The notes beneath the pieces are model-generated. The model ran no database searches, was not told where the DNA came from, and saw nothing but the letters and a program-made list of their open reading frames with translations. Source: Cohnella sp. CFH 77786 (GTDB taxonomy: Bacteria; Bacillota; Bacilli; Paenibacillales; Paenibacillaceae). From it: a DNA stretch of 64,000 nucleotides. The stretch spans positions 35,040 to 99,039 of the forward strand of contig NZ_WJIB01000021.1 in the NCBI RefSeq assembly GCF_019400745.1. The letters are read 5' to 3'. Of this stretch, positions 7,628 to 16,308 are shown one piece after another. Numbering within the stretch: position 1 is the first letter of the stretch; each line of letters opens with the position of its first letter. The position numbers were made by a program, and so were the translations under genes.

Positions 7628-8000
7628 CTAGTCTTTTCCGGTGAAATAGGATTTCAGGACGGGCGCCAATACTTTCATCGATACGTTGTGGTTTTGACCT
7701 GGCAGAAACCGCGACTCGCCGTTCGGCAGGATGTCGGCGACTTTGGATACGGCATGCCGAAGTGCCGCGGGACTTTTCTCGCCGCCGATCACGAGCGTCG
7801 GAACGGAGATAGACGCGAATCGCGGTTCCGGAAGGGAGAAGTCTCCCATGACGGCAACATCATAGGGCAGCGTATGGGCTACGGCTCTTAACCGGGCCCA
7901 GAAGGGCATTACGCGCATGAGCGCGATCGCGAAACCGGGGGCTCCCATATGGCGGAGCCTCGGAATCCTTCGTCGCCTTGACAACCATCATGAATCGCAT
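7628..8000 (-). pseudogene. YCII gene start fused by deletion to an alpha/beta-hydrolase 3' end
   Basis: A perfect ribosome site (AAGGAGGAG) and the ATG at 8000 begin a second YCII-type protein (MRFMMVVKATKDSEA). After 15 residues homology switches, out of frame, to the C-terminal third of an alpha/beta hydrolase. This part has VPTLVIGGEKSP and a final LPGQNHNVSMKVLAPVL, which contains the usual catalytic His. The hydrolase lacks its N-terminal part with the nucleophile elbow. The simplest reading is one deletion that joined two formerly separate genes. Neither product can be functional. Confidence 0.75.
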
Positions 8001-8107
8001 CGTGTTCTCCTCCTTATGGGTTAGCATCGCACTTTCGAGCGACGGAAAATTCGATTTCATCATTAGTTCCCGATCGGCAGGCCGAACTCCTCCCGCCTTC
8101 TTCGTTG

Positions 8108-8539
8108 TCAATCCCGAAATAAAATCAGTTTCCGAACTCTTTCATCCCGGATCCAGATGGCGCCCCAATACAAAACCGCTAAGTAGACGGGAAATAGAAT
8201 ATTGGAAAACAGCGGCGCATCCACCCGGACTTGAACCGCCATCGCGCCTCCCAAATATCCCGTCAACAGCAGCGCACCCAAGATTGACGTGCGGGGAATG
8301 GCGTATAAAAGGGTAGAGAGCAGTCCCAGCACGCCCATGACCGCCATATGCCGCTCCGCGAACCCAAGTTCGAGCGTAGCCTTGACAACGGGTTCCGGCC
8401 CCACGATTTTCATGATTCCGTCAAACAGCATGAACAGAATGACGATTCCGCTCATGATTCGCGCGGTCCATATCTTTCCTTTTCCGTTCGACACGTTCGT
8501 TTTCAAGCCCGTTCTCATTTCCCGTTCGATTGTCATCAT
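8108..8539 (-). CDS. DoxX-family membrane protein
   Basis: A 143-residue protein with four predicted transmembrane segments. The pattern IVILFMLFDGIMKIVGP in the first segment, LGFAERHMAVMGVLGLLSTLLYAIPRTSILGA in the middle and the fourth helix near the C-terminus are typical of DoxX-like proteins. The family includes subunits of quinone-linked oxidoreductases and proteins of the membrane redox response, but most members are uncharacterised. The ATG pair at 8539/8536 follows GAGGAGG at about 9 bases. It is the first gene of the minus-strand accessory run; behind it on the other side lies a tandem repeat array. Confidence 0.8.
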   Translation of the reverse strand: MMTIEREMRTGLKTNVSNGKGKIWTARIMSGIVILFMLFDGIMKIVGPEPVVKATLELGFAERHMAVMGVLGLLSTLLYAIPRTSILGALLLTGYLGGAMAVQVRVDAPLFSNILFPVYLAVLYWGAIWIRDERVRKLILFRD

Positions 8540-8744
8540 AAATCTCATCCTCCTCGATTTGTTGACCCTCTCAAGGTCGCTTACATTCATGCAACGAATG
8601 GGAAACGGCAAAATCGACAGGCAGCTCAAATATTTTTTAACTTGCGCATCTGCACCTTGCGTGCTCGTGCGATCAGTATTAAAACAGACCGGTTGCGAGG
8701 TTCTGTTTTCCCCAACATACCTGGCAGCACACCTAAGTATTTCG

Positions 8745-8990
8745 CAACGTCTCCGGAAGTCACTACAGCCTTCGTAGTCGGGAGTTCGCAGATATAACGT
8801 CTTCGGAAGTCACTACAGCGTTCATACTCGAGGGTTTCGCAGATATAACGTCTCCGGAAGTCACTACAGCGTTCATACTCGAGGGTTTCGTAGATATAAC
8901 GTCTCCGGAAGTCACTACAGCGTTCATACTCGAGGGTTTCGCAGATATAACGTCTCCGGAAGTCACTACAGCGTTCGCAACTCCTGAAGA
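8745..8990. repeat. Tandem array A, unit 50-51 bp
   Basis: The core CACTACAG recurs at 8761, 8811, 8862, 8913 and 8964. Each unit contains CAGATATAACGTCTCCGGAA. Because the unit is close to 51 bases, frames stay open and give a 17-residue peptide repeat on the minus strand, but there is no start signal. I treat it as non-coding. Between 8991 and 9110 I see nothing else. Confidence 0.9.
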
Positions 8991-9114
8991 CACGACCTAT
9001 AAGTCGCAAAATCCGCTTCGAAAGACGAGCAGAACGCCAACGGGACCGCCAGAACCGTAAAACGGCTCCCCTCTCGCTTCCCTAAAACCACTCCCCGGAA
9101 ACCATAGTGTGAAG

Positions 9115-9140
9115 AAAACCTGACGCGAGGTCAGGCTCAA
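9115..9140. promoter_or_regulatory. Second copy of the MerR-type dyad
   Basis: AAAACCTGACGCGAGGTCAGG at 9115-9135 is identical over 21 bases to 5745-5765. The minus-strand reading gives TTGAGC, a 19-bp spacer and a poor -10 (TCTTCA), so on that strand it is at best a weak promoter with no gene behind it. It lies about 125 bases upstream of the chemoreceptor gene. Confidence 0.6.
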
Positions 9141-9261
9141 GAGGTTGATGTATGTAAATCACCATAAATTTCAGTTTTCTCTGCTTCAAACGAAGGAAGT
9201 TCCCTACGGTTTGTCGAAGAATTATAGGAATTGTCGAAGAATTTGCGAAGAGGCATGGGTG

Positions 9262-11025
9262 ATGGGGTTGTTCTCGTTGATCAGAAAGCGCTTAACCGTT
9301 CGCATTGCAGCCGTGATAACGGCCGTATTTCTTCTGCTCACGGCTGGATGCATCTTTATGCAAACCCTCAATACGAAATCGGCAGCCGAAAAAGCGCTCG
9401 CCGAGCATGGAATGAGAATCGTGAGCGGCTATGCCGCCCAATTGGATGCCCGCAAATACGCGGAATTCCTGAAGGACCCCCGGGAAAACGACCTGTACTG
9501 GTCCCTGCGCCAAGAGTTGGACCGATTTCGCACGCAGATTAACGCTCTCTATGTTTATTTCGTGGTCATCGATGCAAACGGCGTGCCCCGGATCATGATC
9601 GACGGACAGCCTCCGAAATCCGATGTGGCCTCGCCGATCAACGAAGAAACGGACATCGATGCGGAAGACATCGCGGCGCTCCGCAATGGGAAGAGCGCAA
9701 GCTCCCCGATTACGGACGATCCGAAGTACGGCCGGTACATGAGCGTTTACGCTCCAGTCACCGATCCGAACGGGAAGTTCATGGGGCTGTTAGGCATCGA
9801 TACCGGCGCGGCAGTGGTGAACGGCATCACGATGAGCGTCCTCCGGGAGAGCCTCCTCTACTACGTACTGATTCTGGCCGCGGCGGCGATCGGTATCGCC
9901 TTCGCCATCTGGTTTATCGCGAGGGCGCTGCGTCCGCTCCGTAACCTGACCGCCGGTGCCGAAAGCATGGCGCGAGGCGATCTCGCCCAGGCGTATGCCC
10001 TCTTCACCGCGAATCCCGTCCGCTCCGAAGACGAAGTGGGCAAAGCCTACCAAGCCATGACCTCGATGTCCGGCAACTGGAATGAAATCATCCGCGACAT
10101 CGTGTCGAACGTGACGAACACGTCTTCCCGGTTGGTGCTCATTTCGGACCGGTTTACCCAGGACGCGGAGCGCATGCTCCAAATGAACCAGGTCATCCGC
10201 GGGGCGATCGGACAAATCGCCGCCGGGGCGTCATCCCAGAAATCAAGCGCCGTGGACAGCGCCCATGCGATGGAGGAAATGGCCGCCGTCATTCAACGGG
10301 TAACGGAAGCCTCCACGACCGTTTCCGATGCGGCCGTTAGCACGCTGGGTATCGCGGAATCCGGCCAGGCAACGATCGCCAGGATGAACGATCAGGTCCG
10401 CCATATCGCTTCCCATGCGGGCGAGGCCTTGAAGACCGCCGCGGCGTTGCAAGGATACTCGGAGCAGATCGAAGGAGCCCTGAGCACGATTACGGAATTC
10501 GCCGACCAGACCAAACTCCTGGCGCTGAACGCCGCAATCGAAGCCGCCCGGGCGGGAGAACACGGCAAAGGGTTTGCCGTCGTAGCGGGAGAAGTGAGGA
10601 AGCTGGCCGATGCGTCCTCCGCCTCCATTGTGTCCATCTCGTCTTTGCTGAGCAGCATTAAATCCGATTCGGATCGAATCGGGGCGATCATGGATCGCGC
10701 CTCCAGGGAAGTGAGCGAAGGCGTCGCCTTATCCATGCAGACGGAGCAGTCTTTCGGACGCGTGGTAGAGGCGTTCCGGACCGTGGCCGAGCAGATCCAG
10801 GAAGTATCGGCCGCAGCCCAGCAAATGTCCGCCGGAGCGGAGGAGGTTGCAGCAAGCTCAGCCGGGATGGCGCACATCGCCGGCGAAGTCGCGGAGCAAA
10901 CGGAACGGATCCGTGGGTTGTCCGATCAACAATCCGGTATGATGCAGCAGGTTGCGGACGAATCCAGAACGCTGAACGGAATGACGCACGAGCTGCAAGC
11001 GTCGGTGAAACAGATCAAAGTGTAA
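9262..11025 (+). CDS. Methyl-accepting chemotaxis protein
   Basis: A 587-residue membrane chemoreceptor. The first transmembrane helix is at about 13-33, followed by an extracellular sensor of about 160 residues, a second helix at about 195-217 and a HAMP-like linker (ARALRPLRNLTAGAESMARGD). The cytoplasmic signalling coiled coil contains the conserved hairpin tip LNAAIEAARAGEHGKGFAVV and then GEVRKLADAS, which binds CheA and CheW. The ATG at 9262 is preceded by GAAGAGG; an upstream extension to 9145 is unlikely to be translated. The sensor domain contains GVPRIMIDGQ and a cache-like YGRYMSVYAPV. The ligand is unknown. The stop is three bases from the convergent transporter stop. Confidence 0.9.
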   Translation: MGLFSLIRKRLTVRIAAVITAVFLLLTAGCIFMQTLNTKSAAEKALAEHGMRIVSGYAAQLDARKYAEFLKDPRENDLYWSLRQELDRFRTQINALYVYFVVIDANGVPRIMIDGQPPKSDVASPINEETDIDAEDIAALRNGKSASSPITDDPKYGRYMSVYAPVTDPNGKFMGLLGIDTGAAVVNGITMSVLRESLLYYVLILAAAAIGIAFAIWFIARALRPLRNLTAGAESMARGDLAQAYALFTANPVRSEDEVGKAYQAMTSMSGNWNEIIRDIVSNVTNTSSRLVLISDRFTQDAERMLQMNQVIRGAIGQIAAGASSQKSSAVDSAHAMEEMAAVIQRVTEASTTVSDAAVSTLGIAESGQATIARMNDQVRHIASHAGEALKTAAALQGYSEQIEGALSTITEFADQTKLLALNAAIEAARAGEHGKGFAVVAGEVRKLADASSASIVSISSLLSSIKSDSDRIGAIMDRASREVSEGVALSMQTEQSFGRVVEAFRTVAEQIQEVSAAAQQMSAGAEEVAASSAGMAHIAGEVAEQTERIRGLSDQQSGMMQQVADESRTLNGMTHELQASVKQIKV

Positions 11026-11028
11026 CGT

Positions 11029-12246
11029 TCATCTCGCGTTCGTCCCCAGCGCATGCGCACCATCCCGATGCACCCGCGATTTCGGGGCCGTTGCCGCGTA
11101 TTGGACCGCCATCATCACGAGGATCATCACGGCCATCCCGGCAATGGAGGAAGCGAAGCTGCCGGTGGCATCGTGAATCCAGCCCAGCAGGAGGGGACCT
11201 GCAGCACCGATGACGTAACCGGCCGATTGCACCATCGCCGACCAGGCGGCCGCATCTTGGGCGTTATCCGTCGCATCGATCGGCAGCATCAGGTTCAAGG
11301 AAAACACTCCGGCGGCTCCGATCCCGATCAATGCGGAACCGGGGAGCGGATCCGCTTGCACGGCAAACAGCATCAGCCCGGCAAACTCGATCAAACCGGA
11401 TACGAACAGCCACAAGCGGCGGGACGGCAATTTTCGAAGCAGAATCGGAAGCACCAGACTGACCGGAATTTGAATCACGACGAATGCGGTTAAACAAGTG
11501 GCGGCGTATGATTTGGCGTATCCCATGCCTTGGATCATTTGAGGCAGCCATGCGGTAAACGAATAGAACAGCATCGCCAATAAACCGAAGGAGACCGTCA
11601 AGATCCACGCTTTCCCGTTCCCCCACGGCAACCGGGCTTTCGTCCCCGCAGTCCCAGCAGTCCCAGCAGGGATCGCTTCCGCCTTTCCTTTGATTTGCCG
11701 ATTCACGAACAACCACCACGCGAACGCGGCAACGAAGGCAATCACCGCCCAGAACGCCAGCGATCGCTGCCAGGAATGGAACAGGTGCAGAAGCGGAGCA
11801 GAGAGCGCGGAACCGAAAGCGGCCCCCATCGTAAGGGCAACCGTATATACGGCAATCATGGCCGGAACGTGCCCGGGAAAATGCCGTTTGATGAAACCGG
11901 ACAACAGAGGACCGATGAACGCAATCCCGATCCCGGTAATCAACGCCGAAATAAGCAGAAGGGATGCGGTATTCGCGAACAGCCGGATCACGGTACCGGT
12001 GCCGATGATCACCAGCGATAACCCCTTGATCCGTTCGATTCCCCATTTGCCCCCGGCTTTCACCGCGAGCGGAGAGAAGATTCCCATGCACAAGACCGGA
12101 ATGGAAGTTAACAGACTTGCCAAGGCGGCGCTCATTCCGAGTTCCGCCCTTATGTTCTCCAGCAGCGGGGCAATGGAATTGATCGCAGGACGCAAATTCA
12201 AGCAGGCCAGGAATAAAGCGACGACCATCAGAACGTTTTTTCTCAT
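11029..12246 (-). CDS. MFS transporter, CynX/NimT-like
   Basis: A 405-residue major-facilitator protein with 12 predicted membrane segments. The opening LFLACLNLRPAINSIAPLLENI is the hallmark of the CynX/NimT (cyanate or nitroimidazole) transporter group. The loop after helix 2 has the MFS-like FSPLAVKAGGKWGIER. It probably exports or imports a small organic anion or drug; the substrate is unknown. The ATG is preceded by GAAAGGG at a loose distance. It is divergent from a LysR regulator (150 bp apart), a pattern that suggests inducible expression under that regulator. Confidence 0.85.
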   Translation of the reverse strand: MRKNVLMVVALFLACLNLRPAINSIAPLLENIRAELGMSAALASLLTSIPVLCMGIFSPLAVKAGGKWGIERIKGLSLVIIGTGTVIRLFANTASLLLISALITGIGIAFIGPLLSGFIKRHFPGHVPAMIAVYTVALTMGAAFGSALSAPLLHLFHSWQRSLAFWAVIAFVAAFAWWLFVNRQIKGKAEAIPAGTAGTAGTKARLPWGNGKAWILTVSFGLLAMLFYSFTAWLPQMIQGMGYAKSYAATCLTAFVVIQIPVSLVLPILLRKLPSRRLWLFVSGLIEFAGLMLFAVQADPLPGSALIGIGAAGVFSLNLMLPIDATDNAQDAAAWSAMVQSAGYVIGAAGPLLLGWIHDATGSFASSIAGMAVMILVMMAVQYAATAPKSRVHRDGAHALGTNAR

Positions 12247-12396
12247 CTCGCATGACCCTTTCGCAGTACCGTCTTAGGATGAACCCATACTACTTGGGGT
12301 CTGATCATTTATCAATTATATTAAAGTTATGATAACGATTTGTTTTGAAAATGATTGTCGTGCAATTCGGCGAAGGCTTAGAGGGGAGCGGAACGC

Positions 12397-13278
12397 ATGG
12401 AGCTTCGGCAGCTGGAATATTTCGTCGCGGCGTGCGATGAATTGCACTTTACGAAGGCAGCGGACAAGATGGGGGTCTCGCAGCCGAATCTGAGCCTGCA
12501 AATCAAAGCGCTGGAAGAAGAACTCGGAATGCCCCTCTTCGACCGGATCGGCAAACGCATTGCGCTCACCGAGGCCGGCTCCGTCCTGCTGAAGTACGCC
12601 CGTGGGATGTTCCAGAATCTCCGGAATGCCCGGCACGAATTGGACGAGCTCCGCCATCAACGGGGAGGGAGCCTCGGCGTCGCGGCTTTGCCTTCCGAGC
12701 TCGATTACCGGCTGACCCCGATGTTCATTGAGTTCTGCAAGAAATACCCGAACATCAAGCTGAAAATCGTCGCGGAAGTCGACGTCGCAAGCCTGGTGCT
12801 GAGCAATGGGATCGATATCGGCATCTCCGTAACGCCTCTATACGACAGCCGGCTGGTCATCCGTCCGCTCACCCGGGAGGAATACGGCCTGGTCGTACCT
12901 CAAGATCATGAGTTGTCCGCCCGTGCATCCATCTCCTTGACCGAACTCAAAGAGCTGCCGATCGTGACGTATCCGAGAGGATTCTGGGGGCGCGAGTTTC
13001 TCGAGAACCATTGCCGGCAGCGCGGATTTGGGCTGAACGTGGTGGTCGAAACGTCCTCCAATCCGTCCCTCTTCACTTTCGTCAAAGAGAACATCGGGGT
13101 CACCATCCTATCGAATTCGCTCTTGGCCTCCCTCGATCAAATGCAGCTGCGTTTCATCCCGATCCGCGAGGATCCGCCCGTCCGGGAAATGAGCATCATC
13201 TACCGGTCGGACAAATATTTGAATCACGCGGCGCAAGCCTTTATCCATTTCGCGGAGGAACGCTTGAAAGAGCATTGA
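12397..13278 (+). CDS. LysR-family transcriptional regulator
   Basis: A 293-residue regulator with a winged helix-turn-helix in residues 1-60 (MELRQLEYFVAACDELHFTK, AADKMGVSQPNLSLQIKALE, LFDRIGKRIALTEAG) and a periplasmic-binding-like effector domain from about 90. It normally forms tetramers that activate a divergent gene when an inducer binds and repress its own gene. The only divergent neighbour is the CynX-like transporter, so that is the likely target. The ATG follows GAGGGGAGCG. The inducer is unknown. Confidence 0.88.
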   Translation: MELRQLEYFVAACDELHFTKAADKMGVSQPNLSLQIKALEEELGMPLFDRIGKRIALTEAGSVLLKYARGMFQNLRNARHELDELRHQRGGSLGVAALPSELDYRLTPMFIEFCKKYPNIKLKIVAEVDVASLVLSNGIDIGISVTPLYDSRLVIRPLTREEYGLVVPQDHELSARASISLTELKELPIVTYPRGFWGREFLENHCRQRGFGLNVVVETSSNPSLFTFVKENIGVTILSNSLLASLDQMQLRFIPIREDPPVREMSIIYRSDKYLNHAAQAFIHFAEERLKEH

Positions 13279-13301
13279 TCGTCATCGAATGATCATGGAC
13301 A

Positions 13302-13354
13302 CAAGTCAAAACGACTTCGTCGTCCTGTAGGGACATAGAATGTCGTTTTTATCG
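13302..13354. repeat. Hairpin repeat element F, copy 1
   Basis: The element contains the small dyad ACGAC-TTC-GTCGT inside an outer AAAACGAC/GTCGTTTT stem and ends in TCGTTTTTATCG. A near copy is at 51633-51690. Copy 1 lies just behind the LysR gene and could act as its terminator. Confidence 0.65.
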
Positions 13355-13374
13355 AATTCTGAATGATAAATAAA

Positions 13375-13409
13375 GAAGGCAGGGAACGGAAACCCGTTCG
13401 TCTGCCTTC
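13375..13409 (-). terminator. Terminator of the glycolytic operon
   Basis: GAAGGCAG (13375-13382) pairs with CTGCCTTC (13402-13409), with an inner GAACGG/CCGTTC stem. On the minus strand it is followed by TTTATTTATC. It lies 25 bases after the eno stop codon. Confidence 0.85.
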
Positions 13410-13433
13410 TTCGTCGTTGCTCGCCTGCGAAAC

Positions 13434-14726
13434 TTATTTCAGGCCGCGCAGGTTGTAGAACGCCGCTTTGCCGCCGTAGATCGCGGTCGTACCCAGCATG
13501 TCTTCGATGCGGAGCAGCTGGTTGTACTTCGCCACGCGGTCCGTACGGGACGGAGCGCCGGTTTTGATCTGGCCGGCATTCGTCGCCACGGCGATGTCGG
13601 CGATCGTGCTGTCCTCGGACTCGCCGGAACGGTGGGAGATAACCGCGGTGTAACCCGCGCGTTTCGCCATCTCGATCGCGTCGAACGTCTCGGTCAGCGT
13701 GCCGATTTGGTTCACTTTGACAAGGATGGAGTTGCCGATGCCCTTCTCGATGCCTTGCGACAGACGCTCGGTGTTCGTCACGAACAGGTCGTCGCCGACC
13801 AGCTGGACTTTGCCGCCGAGCTTGTCGGTGAGCAGCTTCCAGCCTTCCCAGTCGTCTTCGGAGCAGCCGTCTTCGATCGAGATGATCGGGTACTTCTCGA
13901 CCCAGCTCGCGAGCAGGTCGACGAATTCCGCCGGGGTGAAGGATTTGCCTTCGCCTTCGAGGTGGTATTTGCCGTCTTTGAAGAACTCCGTGGAAGCGAC
14001 GTCCATGCCGAGGAAGATGTCGACGCCCGGCTTGTAGCCGGCTTTCTCGATCGCTTCGATGATCGTGGAGAGCGCTTCTTCGTTGGAGCCGAGGTTCGGC
14101 GCGAAGCCGCCTTCGTCGCCTACGGCCGTGTTCAGGCCTTTGGCCTTCAGAACGGATTTCAGCGCGTGGAAGATTTCAGCGCCGGCGCGGAGAGCTTCCT
14201 TGAAGGAAGGCAGGCCCACCGGAAGAACCATGAATTCCTGCACGTCGACGTTGTTGTCGGCATGCGCGCCGCCGTTGACGATGTTCATCATCGGAACCGG
14301 CAGCGTTTTGGAGTTGAATCCGCCCAGGTAAGCGTACAGCGGGATGGAGAGGGCATCAGCAGCCGCGCGAGCTGCGGCCATGGATACGGCGAGGATCGCG
14401 TTCGCGCCCAGGTTGCCTTTGTTCGGCGTGCCGTCCAGCGCGATCATCGTGCGGTCGATCAGCACTTGGTCGATCGCGTCGAGGCCGATGATTTCGGGGG
14501 CGATTTTCTCGTTGACGTTGTCGACGGCGTTCTGAACGCCTTTGCCGAGGTAACGGGACTTGTCCCCGTCGCGCAGCTCAACGGCTTCATAAGCGCCGGT
14601 GGAGGCGCCGGACGGCACGATGGCGCGGCCGAGGGCCCCGGACTCCAGACGGACTTCGACTTCCACGGTCGGGTTGCCGCGGGAGTCGAGTACTTCGCGT
14701 GCATAAACGTCGGTAATGATGGTCAT
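13434..14726 (-). CDS. eno: Enolase
   Basis: Phosphopyruvate hydratase of 430 residues, the usual length; it interconverts 2-phosphoglycerate and phosphoenolpyruvate. Recognisable parts are the start MTIITDVYAREVLDSRGNPT, the N-terminal loop SGASTGAYEAVELRD, the metal ligands in FLGMDVASTEF and SIEDGCSEDDW, and the catalytic Lys region VKVNQIGTLTETF. The signature SHRSGESED follows at about 370. It is the last gene of the cggR-gap-pgk-tpiA-gpmI-eno operon and is followed by a strong terminator. As in other Bacillota it may also have a role in the RNA degradosome, which is known from the family, not visible here. Confidence 0.98.
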   Translation of the reverse strand: MTIITDVYAREVLDSRGNPTVEVEVRLESGALGRAIVPSGASTGAYEAVELRDGDKSRYLGKGVQNAVDNVNEKIAPEIIGLDAIDQVLIDRTMIALDGTPNKGNLGANAILAVSMAAARAAADALSIPLYAYLGGFNSKTLPVPMMNIVNGGAHADNNVDVQEFMVLPVGLPSFKEALRAGAEIFHALKSVLKAKGLNTAVGDEGGFAPNLGSNEEALSTIIEAIEKAGYKPGVDIFLGMDVASTEFFKDGKYHLEGEGKSFTPAEFVDLLASWVEKYPIISIEDGCSEDDWEGWKLLTDKLGGKVQLVGDDLFVTNTERLSQGIEKGIGNSILVKVNQIGTLTETFDAIEMAKRAGYTAVISHRSGESEDSTIADIAVATNAGQIKTGAPSRTDRVAKYNQLLRIEDMLGTTAIYGGKAAFYNLRGLK

Positions 14727-14771
14727 GCTTCGACACTCCTCTACTGATCGGGTTTGGGAAAACGCATAAGG

Positions 14772-16307
14772 CTATTGTATCAAACTTTTGCCGGTCATTT
14801 CCTTCGGTTGCGCCAGCTCGAGCAAAGTCAGCAGAGTAGGCGCCACGTCGGCCAGGATGCCGCCATCGCGAAGGGTTACGCCTGGCTTCGTCACGATGCA
14901 CGGCACCGGATTCGTCGTATGGGCGGTGAAAGGGCGTCCTTCGTCGTCGATGACCATGTCGGCATTGCCGTGGTCGGCGATGATGACGGCGACGCCGCCT
15001 TTGGCGAGAATCGCGTCGACGACTTTGCCCAGGCATTCATCCGTCGCTTCGACCGCCTTGATCGTCGGCTCGAGCATGCCCGAGTGGCCGACCATGTCGG
15101 GGTTGGCGAAGTTCAGGATGATCGCGTCGTGTTTCTCCGCTTCGATCTCCTTAACCGCTGCGTCGGCTACTTCATATGCGCTCATCTCCGGCTGCAGGTC
15201 ATAGGTCGCGACCTTCGGCGAGTTGATGAGGATGCGCGTTTCGCCTTCCAGCTGGATGTCGCGCCCTCCGCTGAAGAAGAAGGTAACGTGCGGGTACTTC
15301 TCCGTTTCGGCGATTCGCAGCTGTTTCTTATGGTTCTGCACGAGCACTTCGCCCAAGGTGTTATCGAGCTCCTTCGGCTTGTAGGCGACGAAACCTCCGA
15401 CGGTTTCGGCGAACAGCGTCATGCACACGAAATACAGGTTTTTCGGAAACTGCGGTCCCCGGTCGAACCCGCGGAAATCTTCGTTCGTGAAAACGTTCGA
15501 CAGCTGGATCGCCCGGTCCGGACGGAAATTGAAGAAAATGACGGAGTCCTCGGATTCCACCAGGCCCACCGGCTTGCCCGCCTCACCCACGATCACGGTC
15601 GGCATGACGAATTCGTCCATGACCGACTTCTCGTAGGATTCTTTGACAGCTTGGATCGGATCGGTATACGCCGGGCCTTCTCCGTACACCATCGCCCGGT
15701 ACGATTTCTCCGTCCGCTCCCAGCGCTTGTCGCGGTCCATGGCGTAGTAGCGGCCTTGAACGGTGGCGATCCGGCCGATGCCGATTTCCTTAATCTTCGC
15801 CTGCAGCTGCTCCAAATATCCGACCGCGCTGTCCGGCGCGACGTCGCGTCCGTCGAGGAACGCGTGGATATAGACTTCGCTCAGTCCTTCCTTCTTGGCC
15901 AGCTCCAGCAAAGCGAACAGGTGCGCGATGTGGCTGTGCACGCCTCCATCGGAGAGCAAGCCGTACAGGTGAAGCTTCTTGCCTTTCTCTTTCGCATGGC
16001 GAACGGCGCCGAGCAGCGTCTCGTTCTCGTAAAATTCCCCTTCGCGAATCGACTTCGAAATCCGCGTCAGGTCCTGGTACACGATCCGGCCGGCGCCGAT
16101 GTTCAAGTGGCCGACCTCGGAGTTGCCCATCTGGCCTTCCGGCAACCCGACGGCTTCGCCTTGCGCGGTCAGCGGGGTATGCGGGTATGTGGACCAGTAG
16201 CGGTCGAAGTTCGGCTTCTTCGCCTGCGCCACGGCGTTGCCGTGCGTTTCCTCGCGGAGGCCGAAGCCGTCGAGGATGATGAGGGCAACGGGTTTGGGGG
16301 CCGCCAT
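14772..16307 (-). CDS. gpmI: 2,3-bisphosphoglycerate-independent phosphoglycerate mutase
   Basis: A 511-residue cofactor-independent mutase that interconverts 3- and 2-phosphoglycerate and needs two manganese ions. The N-terminal metal site is in ALIILDGFGLRE. The catalytic Ser at about 62 lies in GQMGNSEVGHLNIGAGR, and the C-terminal metal site in VIIADHGNADMV. The length equals B. subtilis Pgm. In spore formers this pH- and manganese-sensitive enzyme controls 3-phosphoglycerate storage in the forespore. It is two bases from tpiA and 45 bases before eno, clearly one transcript. Confidence 0.98.
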   Translation of the reverse strand: MAAPKPVALIILDGFGLREETHGNAVAQAKKPNFDRYWSTYPHTPLTAQGEAVGLPEGQMGNSEVGHLNIGAGRIVYQDLTRISKSIREGEFYENETLLGAVRHAKEKGKKLHLYGLLSDGGVHSHIAHLFALLELAKKEGLSEVYIHAFLDGRDVAPDSAVGYLEQLQAKIKEIGIGRIATVQGRYYAMDRDKRWERTEKSYRAMVYGEGPAYTDPIQAVKESYEKSVMDEFVMPTVIVGEAGKPVGLVESEDSVIFFNFRPDRAIQLSNVFTNEDFRGFDRGPQFPKNLYFVCMTLFAETVGGFVAYKPKELDNTLGEVLVQNHKKQLRIAETEKYPHVTFFFSGGRDIQLEGETRILINSPKVATYDLQPEMSAYEVADAAVKEIEAEKHDAIILNFANPDMVGHSGMLEPTIKAVEATDECLGKVVDAILAKGGVAVIIADHGNADMVIDDEGRPFTAHTTNPVPCIVTKPGVTLRDGGILADVAPTLLTLLELAQPKEMTGKSLIQ

Positions 16308-16308
16308 C

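Noticed and set aside
8626..9009. 17-residue peptide repeats on the minus strand at array A
   Set aside because: Open only because the unit is near 51 bases; all frames show repeats and there is no ribosome site.
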